Of a stretch of 64,000 nucleotides of DNA, positions 12,653 through 23,879 are shown piece after piece (position 1 is the stretch's first letter; each line of letters starts with the position of its first letter). The DNA is taken from assembly GCF_017591425.1 (NCBI RefSeq), contig NW_024464918.1:12398001-12462000 (forward strand), in the 5' to 3' direction. The translations under genes were made by a program, and so were the position numbers. The notes beneath the pieces were generated by a model. That model saw only the letters and a list, made by a program, of their open reading frames with translations. It did no database searches and was not told the DNA's origin. This DNA is from Ochotona curzoniae (lineage: Eukaryota > Chordata > Mammalia > Lagomorpha > Ochotonidae).

Positions 12653-13185
12653 ACAAAGCGATTAACATACTATGCAGATTTTGGGTAATTTAGAAAGCAA
12701 GAAGAACAGTTGTAAACTTGACATTACTGCATAATCTGTGAAAGAACAAAGAATGGGGAACTTACCTCTCTGCAAAAAGAAGTAAATTTAAATTATATGA
12801 GAGTCTTAACATGTTTTGAAGAATGAGAAAAAGAGAAGCACCAAATAGACCACCTAAGATCGGAGAACACCACCCTGCTTTAAAAGCAAGTCCTTGTCAT
12901 GTGTAGAACAAAGCAGGCGTACCACTGAAGGGTACAGAGAAGTCACATGGAATTTTCTATTTCTCTAACCTAAAGAAAGAAACCACACAGCAAACTATAA
13001 AGAGTAGCAGGGAAATTACAGCAAGTCACAGGTGAGATGGAAGATTCAGGACCAGAATGGCAGATAGAGGGATATTCTCTAAACTGTTCACTTTTACCAT
13101 GTTTTCAGGCATGTTTCCAAAAAAATAAATGATTCACATTTCAAGTCAGCTTTCTACACTAACAGCCACCCTTCTTCTTCCACAG

Positions 13186-13373
13186 ACCGCCATCCATGCC
13201 TTTATCGTGATAGGCAGCTTCCTCATGTACTTCCTGGTGTCCCTGCTGTACAACGGTGTCTGTGTCACCTGCAACAGTCCCACCAATCCCTACTGGGACA
13301 TGCAAAGGCAGCTTGCTGACCCCATCTTCTACCTCGTCTGCTTCCTCACGCCTGCCGTGGCTCTTCTCCCAAG
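13186..13373 (+). CDS. ATP10B: ATP10B exon: TM9, exoplasmic loop and TM10
   Basis: 188 bases: 62 codons plus the first two bases of an arginine codon, completed by the next exon. The acceptor is AG at 13184-13185 and the donor is GTTTGA at 13374, a weak donor but the only one that joins the next exon in frame. Residues include [14 protein letters not shown] (TM9), a [12 protein letters not shown] loop with paired cysteines, and [16 protein letters not shown] (TM10). The NPYW and YLVC--TP motifs are class 5 flippase signatures. Read-through past the donor would add 27 unrelated residues before TGA at 13456. Confidence 0.92.
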
Positions 13374-16300
13374 GTTTGAGCACTGTGACTACTACCTTTT
13401 CTCAAACTTGCAGTCTTCCCTTGATGAAACAGTTTTTTGTAAGCCAAGAGGTTACTGATAGAGACCTGCAAGCTACTGCTTCAGAGAAATGTTCTGCCTT
13501 TTAAATGAAATAAAACTTTTTACAAGAAGCAAACCATGAGCCTGAGGGGACACATCATCTCCCATCATCTCCCATCATCTCCTTTGGAGCCTGGCCCCTA
13601 GGCAGAATGACCATAGCAGAACCACCAACATCATCCTCCCTATGGGGAGGGACATCAGACATGAGCGAAACACTTTTATGTACACTTCTTAAGTCAAGGA
13701 TGCTGTCATCACCCCTGGCCAAACACCAAACTCTTCTATACTACAGCTCATCTGAGGTATAGAGGAGCCGCCTCTCACACTCACATTGCTGAGATTTGCC
13801 TTAGATAACATCCTCGTAGCCAGGATCCATCAGGCTGCTCTGGCGGTCTAACACAAACCCTTGACAAGCTGGCCAAAGCTGTGAATTCATGTGTGTGAAA
13901 AGGCATGTACGCAGGCCACGTTAGAGCTGTGGAACAGATGAGGACCAAGTTAGGAAACAATAAGCAAATATTTGCTGGATAGGTACTCTAACATTTAAGT
14001 TAAATTTCTGTTCAAATCTTAACTGAAAAAGGCAAAGTCATTTTCCCAGATACTAAGAGGATTAATGGCATGTAAAAGTTCTAGGGACTGTTGACTATTA
14101 CCATGAACAATTTCTGTCATCTCCATGATAACATATGTGCTGTAGGAAACTGTTTACTTAAAGCTATAGGTTGTGTTTATTGTAACAGTTTGATGTAGCT
14201 CATCACTTAAGACAGTTATCCCACCCACCATGACCTCACTCAACCTGGTCCAACTCAATCAACATTAAAGGACAGCACAAATTCACTTCAATTACTAACA
14301 AGTGCATGACAATTGCCTTACAAACAACACAAACGGACCTGGACCCAGCACAATGGCTCAATATCTACATCGTCACCTTGCACACGCCAGCATCCCATAT
14401 ACGTGCCAGTTCCTGTCCCAGCCTCCCCACTTCCCATCTAACTCCCTATTTGTGGCTTGGAAAAGCAGTAGAGGATGGCTCAAAGGCTTGGCACACTACA
14501 CCCATGCAGGAGACCTGGAAGAAGCCCCTTGCTTCAGATTGGTTTAGCGCTGGCCATTGCAGCCACTTGGAGAGTGAACCAGCACACAGATCTTTCTCTG
14601 TAACTCCTTCTGTTTGTAAATCTGCCTTTGCAATAACAAAATAAAATATTTTCAAAAAAAGATGTTAAGTCCCTAACATACTAACCTTAAAGCACAGCCT
14701 CCTGATTAGGTACTGATGAGGAGGTATTAGCCTGCTGAACACAGGATGAGTCTGAGGACTGACACGTCATTACCGCCACTAGAAATATTAAGGGTGAGGA
14801 AACAGATGTTTGTAACACTTCATTATTCCATCATCCATCCCATAAACCTGTTCTCAGCATATGCCATCAACTGGGACCAAGACAGACCTAAGGAGTCTTC
14901 CTTGAGATCACCTGCTAACAGCTATATTTGCATATCACCAAGTTCTGACACTTCTACCTGATACTAATTTCTGAAATCCATTTTCATTCCCCATTTCTAT
15001 AGCTCTCACCATAGGTAGTTTAAGGTGGAAACGCTATAGCATACTTCACTTACTATTTTGTATTTTATCATTGTCCAGTACAAAGGTATACTCATATTGC
15101 CTAGTCATCACCATCTGAAACCTCCCCCAGGCTTTTATAATAACTCACGAAAACAGAAGCATGACTCACTGTGTTGCCCTGCTTTGGTCCTGCCAATGCT
15201 CTGGGTCCTAGTTCCTTACACTCTACATTTTACTTATCATGCGTGGATTTGGGTTTTCACCCCTTGCTCTGCCTTGGTCCTCACCTTAAGTATTTATTTC
15301 TCAAGGTTGTCCTCCCAAACCCGAGCAGGTGTGTGGTGCTCTATTTTGCTCCTTCCATTTCTAACTAAAAGTGTTTTGTCTTTATTCACAGTTTAATATA
15401 CCCCAGGGACTGACCCTTTCTGGACACATGAGAATTAGCTGTTGCAAATGAGGGAAGAGGAATGATTTAAAATAATGAAATCCCATGAAATCTTTCCTAC
15501 AACACATTCTACCTCACTGGGAGATGTGGGAGGGAAATGCGGAATGAGTCCATGAAAATTGCCAAAGTTCTTAGAAACCCCTTCCCGTTGTGCAATCAGC
15601 CCAAAGTTTTTAGAAAGAATAGAATGGAGACATTTTTTATGAGAACCTAAACATGATGATCCTTCCCAGACAACTTGCATTTTAGATGATGAAACTAAAA
15701 CCCAGGAAAGAATTGGAATTGTCCACTGTCACAGACTTTCTCCATGCTCCAACTAACAGAAAGAGATACACCCTACCCTTATTTCAGAGTAAGATCTACA
15801 ATCTAGCACAGCAGAAGAACCCTAGATTGGTCAACTAAGACATCTTTTCTCAGGAGACCATGGGAATCTGGTCTCCTCATATGCACTGTATTTCTTTGCC
15901 TGGAAAAAAATGACAAAATAGTGATGCTATCAACTCTGCATGCCACTTGCATCTAAGGAACCAGTGCAGATTGAAAAACTACTTTGCAACTCAAGTTCCA
16001 CACATGAGTTAGTTGTCTGAATTGGAATGACACTGAAACAGAACTACTGCTTTGTGCATCGTAGACTGAAAAAAAAAATTACCAGCTCTGACCATGAGCT
16101 GACCACTGACTCTCAATACCTCAGTTTCCTCATGTTACCACAAAGGGAAACAAAGTGCAGTCACGTGTGGCCTAACAATACGACACACATCCAATACTGC
16201 ATTGTTAATCTTATCAGTATGCAAACATCATTCTTGCACAGGTTCTGAGACCATGACATCACTAAGCATATAATCCTATTGGACCATGGTCTGTCATTGT

Positions 16301-16589
16301 CCAGCTATACAACATATGGCTGTACTAGTCACATTAGATTATTAGGAGAATGAAGTGAGTTAATTCACAAAGCAATTACCAAAATTATTTTAATACTATC
16401 ACTATTCTATTACTCATCATTGCTGTTGAGACCCGCACCAACACTGACCAAGCATCCATCTACTAACTGTCTGGTGTACAAGGGAAACAGATCTTATTCT
16501 TAACATGAAGACTTGCATGCTAAGGCATCTTTCAATGTTGAAATTCCAAAAGTAAAATCAAGTATGTTTGTTTTTCTGTTTTCCACCAG
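13374..16589 (+). other. ATP10B: ATP10B intron (last)
   Basis: Intron of 3216 bases ending at the acceptor 'tgttttccaccag'. It holds 'catcatctcc' repeated three times (13552-13581), a C-type SINE (14336-14662) and MIR-like remnants near 15690-15760 and 16080-16150. The rest shows nothing recognisable. An intronic AATAAA lies at 13509-13514. Confidence 0.7.
14336..14662 (+). repeat. Lagomorph C-type SINE
   Basis: Full-length-looking element: head 'ggacccagcacaatggctc', 'cagcatcccatatacgtgcc' at the B-box side, 'aagcagtagaggatggctca', 'ggagacctggaagaag', a CT-rich stretch, 'aataaaatatt' and an A-rich tail. Confidence 0.85.
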
Positions 16590-17046
16590 GTACTTCTTTC
16601 TATCCGTACAAGGAACCTATGGGAAGTCTCTGATCATAAAAGCTCAGAAAATTGACAAACTACCCACTGACATAAGAAACCAAGAAATTCAGAGTTGGAG
16701 AAACAAACAGAGACCTACCCCTGTCCCTCAAGGGATTCAGCCCAGCCAGCATCTATTACCACCTGTCACAGACCAGAGCTTCAGAACCAGCACCACAAAG
16801 AACTCCAGCCCCCACAAGCAGAAGCATGTTGAAGATTGGGTACTCCATGGAGACAGAGACAGCAGGCTGCACATGACAGATGACCTATGCTCGAGGGACT
16901 CCTCAGCCAAATTCTCATCTGGGGAGCATCTCCTGGGGTCTGACAGAACAACAGCTGCAGAAGCCTACATCAGTGGACAGACCAACAGGGCCAGGACCCC
17001 AAGCCGGAGCAGCCATCGCCGATCCCAGAGTTCCCTGACCATATGA
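16590..17046 (+). CDS. ATP10B: ATP10B last coding exon: cytosolic C-terminal tail and stop
   Basis: The first base completes the split arginine codon; 151 residues and TGA (17044-17046) follow. The translation starts YFFLSVQGTYGKSLI and continues IKAQKIDKLP, the membrane-proximal tail shared by ATP10B orthologues. After a less conserved Ser/Thr/Gln-rich stretch come SSAKFSSGEHLLGSDR and the very end SSHRRSQSSLTI. The two last blocks are diagnostic of ATP10B against ATP10A and ATP10D. The tail is hydrophilic with no membrane segment. The open frame begins upstream at 16513 but is intronic before 16590. Confidence 0.94.
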
Positions 17047-19082
17047 AGGGACTGAAGACATCTTTACAAGCTCAGAAGAGGCCACCCAATCACTGGCCTA
17101 AGTAACCCAGAATGGTTCCTCTTCAAAGAGGAAAGAATGTGTTAATCCAGTTTCTTCCCACTGGGCTTGACTTCCTTTCAGGAAGTTGCTTGCCACAAGG
17201 GGTTTAACACAAAGGAACTGGAAACCTAGTGGGCCTCTAATGTCCTCCAGCTACCAGCACACCTTGCAAAGCAGAGTTTTCACAGCAGGCTATGTTTCTG
17301 TGGTATTGAATTCTCATGTTGTTGAGCTGAAACACATTCTTCTGATCTTTTCTACCAGTGAAGCCTACAACCCAATGCAATGAGACCACAAGAGTACAAC
17401 ATTTCAAGAAGTTGTGTTTATCAAGGCACCAACAGGATATAGATGTTCCCAAGCTTGTCAAACCATCTCTCCCCTCAGTATCCTAGGATCTGTGCACACA
17501 GAGCTTCCTAGCAGGCCTACTCAGGGAAGCATTAACACTTTTTCCATTCACACACAGTTGGGCCTGTTCTATGTTTCTAAGCCAAAGACAAGCAACATCT
17601 ACAGATGGAAGCTATAATAAGTGGGTCACTTTTGTGGATTAGAGGATCATAGCTAGTGTAAGAGACCTACAGTTGTTCGATACACCGAATATTCTTGTTT
17701 TAGCTAACAGACCATGTATCCCACCATCTGGGAAATCTGCCCTGAGGATATAGGCAGCACTCTCCTTCTAAGCTATTTATTGTATTTATTTTCAAATGAA
17801 ACTACCATCCTCATTCAGCTCTTAAGAAATCAGTAAAGAGCAGCAGACCTTAACTCATCTGTACCCCAACCGGCCAATATAATGAAATTAACTCTGGGCT
17901 GAAAACAAATGACATCTTAAAGGGTAAGGTTAGCATTACACCTCACTCATTCATTCAGAATGCTACCACCTAGCTGTTAGCATATACTTAAATTAAGGAG
18001 AGCCAAAGAAAGTCTCATTCATAGGGAGACAGGGGATGACATAGACATGTGATCTGTAGAAGTCATAAATGCAAACAGTGTGAAAGAGTTCCATAAAGAG
18101 TGCATAAACAAATGGATGATAGCATGTGGAGTCACAAGAGGCTACCAGGATGCGTGGATAGGCAGTAGCCTATCCCTAGCTTTTAGGAGAAGTGAGAAAA
18201 AGCCTACTGATCCCTCCTTCCTTATGCTAATTGCTGTATATGGAGCAATAAGTGTAAGGAATAAGTGCAAGCAAGAAACGTGACAGGTCTGGACCTGAGG
18301 ACCTTTGCCACTAGCCAGAAGTTGGCCAATCACTTGAGTTACTCTTCAGCAAAGCTGGCCACAATGCTCGCCAACCACACTGAACCGTAGCAGATTGAAC
18401 CAGTCCTTGACTGTCCTCTTCAAGATCCTGGATGGCAGAGGTCACTGGGATTCTCATCCAAAAGCCTCACCATCACATCAGATGATGATGCCAGCACCAG
18501 CTAGGGGAAGCCTAGTAGAGAACTGCCGAAGGAGAGGCAGGTGACTACCCCAGGCAAAGCACTAATGATATAAGTTGTTATGAGTAAGGAGATTAAGTCA
18601 AAATTGACAGCTCAGAGCCCTCCCCTCAGGGAAGGTAGTACGTTTCAGAAAGACAGACGAGGGCATCAGGAGACTGGACTCCTTGCTTTGTCCCCCAACC
18701 CCATGGTCTCTCTGGGATCCAAGGACCTGTGAAGTACAATGCCACACCTACAGATCAGATTAGAACTGCCCTACCTACCAGGGCTGGCCTAAGCTCAACT
18801 TAAAATGACAGGAAATCCATGGGTGGAAATCTTTTTGAAACTTGTAAACCTTCCAATAGGAATACTAGGGACTCTGATGTAAAAGCTAAGAGGAGAAGTA
18901 GTAGTGGGGAAGTTGGAAGAATGCCTGATCCCTAGTCCTAAGTGCTCAATTATACTCAATATTCTGATGCTGCTATTTCTTGTGAAACCGTCCCGGGACT
19001 GAAACTTTGCCATTTTTACAAGTCCTCTACCTTAAGAAAAATGGTACATCTATTTTTGCCTAGTTTTTGTAAACCAAATAAA
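17047..19082 (+). other. ATP10B: ATP10B 3' untranslated region (inferred)
   Basis: About 2.0 kb between the stop codon and the first canonical AATAAA downstream of it. I see no repeat in it and no other AATAAA; there are variant hexamers such as AGTAAA near 17833. Small open frames here look fortuitous. The extent depends on which poly(A) signal is used. Confidence 0.5.
19077..19082 (+). promoter_or_regulatory. Candidate ATP10B polyadenylation signal (first)
   Basis: AATAAA in 'gtaaaccaaataaactgacc', the first canonical hexamer after the stop codon. It is followed by a T-rich stretch (19130-19165) that could serve as downstream element. Confidence 0.5.
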
Positions 19083-19193
19083 CTGACCATCAAATGTCAT
19101 CTTCCTCAGAGGCAAAAGTTACAAGTTATCTCTTTTTTATACTTCTGTGATCTTTTACTGATTGGCAATAGATCATTTTTAGGAGAAAAAAAT

Positions 19194-19199
19194 AATAAA
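19194..19199 (+). promoter_or_regulatory. Candidate ATP10B polyadenylation signal (second)
   Basis: AATAAA in 'aaaataataaatggc', 117 bases after the first candidate, with a 'gttgttattctcttt' T/G-rich stretch just downstream. It is an alternative cleavage signal to 19077. Confidence 0.3.
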
Positions 19200-19299
19200 T
19201 GGCTTTCCATAGTTGCCTGCCAACTTGAAGTTGTTATTCTCTTTAATTCATGATCACTGGTTCTGAGGATTTCCTCATGTATCCATCTATCCTCCTTTG

Positions 19300-20862
19300 A
19301 ATTCATTCATTTACCCAACAGTTCTTATGTCTGATAAACTGTTAAGCTCCTGCTTGATGCCTGGCAATTTAATGGGTACAAAGACGAGATCAACCCGTCT
19401 TACAGCTCACAGCTTTGCTGGACCCCTCCCAAGGTATACAGCATCCAGAACATACAACGTCTTGAAAATATTCACTGAGTTGCATATTATAAAAACACTA
19501 CCTACATATTCTGATTTTATTTGTCTATGAGCTTTCTGAAGTTCCTTCATATTCACCCCAGGGTAAGTGTGACACAAACCAATACGGCTTAAAATTTAGG
19601 TTATACCATCTTGCCTACTCTTCCTGGAGCCTGACACCATCTCAAACCCTGACTGATTTAAGTGTACTTCTTCCCTATTAATAGAGTGCCTGCTGCACAC
19701 TGCACACAGTACCATATTGAGAGGAGGAAGTAACCAGGGAAGAAAGTTAGGATCTGCTTCTGCCCTCCAGGAATTCGTGACCTGAGACAATAAACAGGTA
19801 GTACTGTATTAATATAGGTAAGTGTGCTAGTATGTAGTGACAAAGGGAGAAGGGTGGAGCTCACTGTGATCAGAGCAGGACCCTGCAAAGAGACTTTCCA
19901 GCTAAAACCTTTACCATCCTGGAGAATGAAGTACAAAACACCCTTTGAAGGGGAAGAGAGATTGAGGTCTTCAAAGAAAAACAAAGGGATTCAGTATGGT
20001 TCAAACCCAGTAAGCACAATGACCACTGCATAATAATGTAACAGCAATGCTTTACTGTGTGCTGGGCATTGATCTAAGCACACATCATACACTTCATCAT
20101 TACCCTAATTGGTACAGACTATTATTCTCCCCTATCTCTGCTACCTTTGCTTGTGTAACAAACCACTGCAAATCTTAGGTTAACACAGCCATCATTTCCC
20201 TCCTCCTGATTCTATCAAACGCAAACTTGGGCTCCTGTACGATGTGTCATCTTCATGCCACAGGACATGCACTGACCTTGCTTCTGTCTGCAGCCTTGGC
20301 TGTGAATGACTAAAGTCTCTCATCGTGAGGTCGGTTATTGTCAAGGAAGCCAGTGCAGCTTTGGCACAGGGCAACCCCACCCAGCGATCAACAGCAGAAG
20401 CCGTGGAGCCCTGAGATGAAGCTCAGAACTCACACACCATCTTTGCCCTCCACGTTCTAAAGAAGGGAGTCACAAAGCAAGTCCAATTTCAGAGTTATAG
20501 AAACAGAACTTCACATTTCTTCCAAAGTTATTTAAGACTCAGAAAATGAGAGTTCTTGTGTATGCTGAGTCATTCCTCTAATGCTCACGATAGGATAGTG
20601 CCAAGGTCAGAAACCAGGAGCTGGGAGCTTCACCCATCTCTACCAGAAGTGTCAGGATCCCAATTATTTAGACAGTCTCTGCTGCCCCCAGGCTCTGTTA
20701 TGTAAAACAATCTAGTTTCAAGAAGTCAGATGTGATCTGAAGCCAGGCAATCCAACGTGGGAGTGGGTGTCCCAACCTGTGTCACAACTTCTAGGTTAAA
20801 TGCCCTCTACAACACCAAATTTATATTCTTGACTTTTATTTCCTGGAAAGTGCAGAGATGGG
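19300..20862. other. Intergenic DNA with old repeat remnants
   Basis: MIR-like antisense sequence near 20040-20130 ('ctgtgtgctgggcattgatc'). The rest shows no gene, only short shadow frames. Confidence 0.5.
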
Positions 20863-21170
20863 ACCAGGATGCCCATACACCAGGCAAAGCCACTGTCCAA
20901 GAATACTTCCATCCTAAATGGGCACTGGTTCAAAACCCAGCTGCTCCACATCCAATCCAGCTCCCTTCTAGTGGCCTGGCAAAAGCATCACAAGACAACC
21001 TAGTTGCTTGGGGGCCCTGTACCCATGTGGGAAGACCTAGAAAAAGCTCCTGCTTCCTGGATTTTTCCTGTCCACTCCTGGCTATACATCAGGGGATGGA
21101 AAATGTCTCTCTCTCTGGTATCTACGACTTCCAAAATTTAAAGAAAAAAAAAAACTTTAAAAAAAATTAC
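20863..21170 (+). repeat. Lagomorph C-type SINE, diverged
   Basis: 'gggaccaggatgcccat', 'tgggcactggttcaaaaccc' (B-box side), 'ccagctcccttctagtggcc' and an A-rich tail (21140-21165). The opening part is degraded. Confidence 0.7.
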
Positions 21171-21171
21171 A

Positions 21172-21440
21172 ATTGAAAATCAAAGCAGACAGTGAGAATG
21201 AGTTGTTCTACCTTCTAGTTCACAACTCAAATGACTGCAACAACCAGGATTTGTTCTATTCAAAGGCAGACACTCAAAACTCCACCTGGGTCTCCCACAT
21301 GGACGGTAAGAGGCCCAACCACTTGAGCCATCATTTGCTGCCTCACACAGGGTATGCATTAGTAAGAAGCTGGAAGCAGATGCAGCTCAAACCCATACAC
21401 TCCAATAGAGTATACATGCATCTCAAGCAACATCTCTATC
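21172..21440 (-). repeat. Old lagomorph SINE, reverse
   Basis: The reverse-order motifs 'cacctgggtctcccacatgg', then 'gtaagaagctggaagcag', lie back to back with the preceding forward SINE. Confidence 0.55.
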
Positions 21441-21444
21441 ATTA

Positions 21445-22330
21445 ATTTCCCATATATATCCCTAACCCTACCTTACACGTGAGAGAAACTATAAACAACT
21501 TTGAAGCCATTTATAACCCCATTTACAAAATGAGCAAAATCAAAAACAGTTACAGACACACGTAACTCTTGAATGACTGAGTCTCAAACCAGACCGAGTC
21601 CTTAGCCACGAAGCAACATAACTGAAACGAGGTTGCAGAATCCACAGACATCAGCTAAGAGTCCTGTCTTCCAGCTTCTTTTGAGCAGCTGAGTGGTGCT
21701 GTGATTAAGGATCGTGCATTTCATCACCCCTCAGCAGACTGCCCTTCATAGCACATGCGGCACAGTTGCTGCCCAGACAAAAGGTTAAGTAAGGAACATA
21801 GTACTACCACGAGAGAATCACAACTCTGCTTCTGCATGACCCTGAAATCTCCTGAGGCTGGTTATAGAACCATTCCTTCCCATAGATACAGCCACAACTT
21901 CTGCCAGCGCAACTTCAGGGTGCCTGTCAAGATGACTTAGGACATTTAGAGACAAGAGCTGAAGGCTGCTAACTTTTGGTTCAAAGGTGTTGTGGTGCCA
22001 CCTAGCATCCATACATGAGACGCCACACCTGAAGGCTCTCCATGCACACAAAAACAGCAAGAGAAAAGACAAAGTCGGGGTGTCAAGTCCAAGTCAGCTG
22101 TTTGTTTCCATGCTGACTCCGAACAAATCCCCTTCTCCAGATTTAGACCTCAAGCTGAAGTTCATGTCCCTTTTTCCTAACCTAAAGCCGGGAACGGGAC
22201 TGCTTCTCACACTGAGTTAGAAGCTATGTGAGAGGGTTGGTTATATGGCAGGAGTGATCTCGAGCAAATTCAAAGCCTTGAGATGTACTGTTTCTGATGT
22301 TTTTAAGTATCTGATTCTCTGAAACCAAGG
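21445..22330. other. Intergenic DNA, nothing recognised
   Basis: Low-copy-looking sequence with no gene or repeat that I can name. Short frames on both strands have no recognisable protein features. Confidence 0.5.
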
Positions 22331-22499
22331 TGATGGGGGAATGGAAGAGACAAAAAGGGAGAGAAAGAAGTGGGGGAAATGAGACAGAGAAGACACTGTC
22401 TAACTGCTGGGTCATTCTACAAATGCCCACAACAGAGCCTGGACCAGGTCTGGGCAAAGCCAGGATCAGAGCCTCCATATACCCTCCCTCTGGAGACTG

Positions 22500-23185
22500 T
22501 CTCCTGTCTGTCTTCCAGATCCCAGCCCTCTTACTCCCTGCTCTCTCTCTCGCCATCACTCTCTCTCTCCTCTCTCACTTTCTCTGCTGTCTCCTGTCTC
22601 TCTCTGTCTCCGTTTCTGGTTTCTTGCTTCTCTTATTCTCCCTCTCATTCTGCATCCTTCTCCAGTCTCTCCTACTCGCTCTCTCCTGTCTCTTACTCTG
22701 TCACTTTGTCTTGCTCTCATTCTGTCTCTTTCCCTGTCTCTATCTCCACTTCCTGTCGCTCTCTTGATCTTTCCCTATCTCCATCTCCACTCTTGCTCTC
22801 TCGCTGTCTCCATCTCCTTTCACTCTCATGCTCTCCTGACTCTACCTCCTCCTGTCTTTCTCTCACTGTGTCAGCCCCTGCCCCCTGCTTCTCCTTCTTT
22901 CCCTCTCCCTTCCCTCACTTCCTTGTCTATGTGTTTCTAACTCTGTCTCCCTGTCTCTGTGTATGGCTGGCTCTCTCTCTGGGTCTCTATATCTCTCACA
23001 CTGTCGGCCTTGGAGTGTGTCTGTCACTCAGTCTCTTATTGTCTCCCTCTGCGTGTGTGTGTGTTGCTCTCTGTCTGTCCCTCTGAGCTCTCTCCTATGT
23101 CGCTCCATGTCTGCCTCTCTAAATCTGTCGCTCATATTGGCCCCATCTCTCTGCTGCTCTGCCTTCCTCTCTTCTTTGTCAGTGG

Positions 23186-23242
<57 letters not shown>

Positions 23243-23870
23243 TCAGTCTCTTTGTATCTTTCTCACTTGCTCTATCTCTAACTCTCCATCTCTGTAATTC
23301 TCTGAATCTCTGGGTCTGTGTTTATCTCTCTCTGTGCTTACCCATCTGTCTCACTGTGTGTGTGCACACACATCTGGCCCGTGTCTGTTTTCTCTTCTCT
23401 CTCCTGCTCTGTGTTTCCTCTCTTTCTCTTCTTTCTTGTGTGTGCCCCTGTCTTGTGTCTGTAACTCTCCATCTGTGTGCGTGTGTGTGCACGTGCCCAT
23501 CTCTCTGATCTCCATGTATGTTCATCTGCATCCTTCGCTCTTTCTCTAATTGTGCATGTATCTGTCTGTCTCCATCTCACTCTGTGTATGTTTGTGTGTG
23601 TCCCTCTTTCTGTGTCTAACTCACCTGTCTCCTTTCTCTTTGTCTCTCTGCCTCTCTAAATCTGTCTCTCTTGTGTAAATCTCCCTGCGCGTCTCTGTTT
23701 CTGTGTGTCTGTCTCCTCGGTGTGGGTGTGTGTGTGTATGTGTGTGAGGGTCTCTGTCTTCCACTCTCTCTGCATCTCTTTGTGTTTCTGTCTCTCCCTC
23801 TAAAGCTCACACTGTCTGTCTGTCTCTCTCTCACACACACACACACACACAATTTCAGGAAAAAAGCAAC
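22500..23870 (+). repeat. Polypyrimidine (CT/TCTG)-rich tract with (TG)n core
   Basis: About 1.35 kb of irregular TCTC/CTGTCTC/TGTG-rich low-complexity DNA, passing into (AC)n at its right end (23830-23850). It creates long Ser/Leu/Val/Cys-rich open frames on + and Arg/Glu/Thr-rich ones on -, which are composition artefacts. Confidence 0.9.
23189..23241 (+). repeat. (TG)26 microsatellite
   Basis: Uninterrupted TG alternation inside the larger pyrimidine-rich tract. Confidence 0.97.
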
Positions 23871-23879
23871 CCTGTAGTC

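Larger units (their letters stand above)
6538..13185 (+). other. ATP10B: ATP10B intron (largest in the window)
   Basis: Intron of 6648 bases ending at the acceptor 'cttcttcttccacag'. It contains MIR-like pieces near 7320-7390 and 7750-7830, three old SINE fragments (8421-8680, 9302-9570, 10612-10845), (CA)n at 9887-9913, L1 fragments at 11520-12440 and a MITE-like element at 12455-12652. The remainder (6550-7300, 9920-10600, 10850-11500, 12660-13185) is AT-rich and shows nothing recognisable. Confidence 0.7.

Noticed and set aside
13159..13383. Minus-strand and alternate-frame ORFs over the TM9-TM10 exon
   Set aside because: Shadows of the real + frame; no independent protein similarity.
21455..21475. 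Telomere-like 'ccctaaccctacc'
   Set aside because: Only two units; too short to be an interstitial telomeric repeat.
22330..23580. Ser/Leu/Cys-rich frames (up to 238 codons) in the pyrimidine tract
   Set aside because: Low-complexity composition on both strands, with no domain and no conserved start context.
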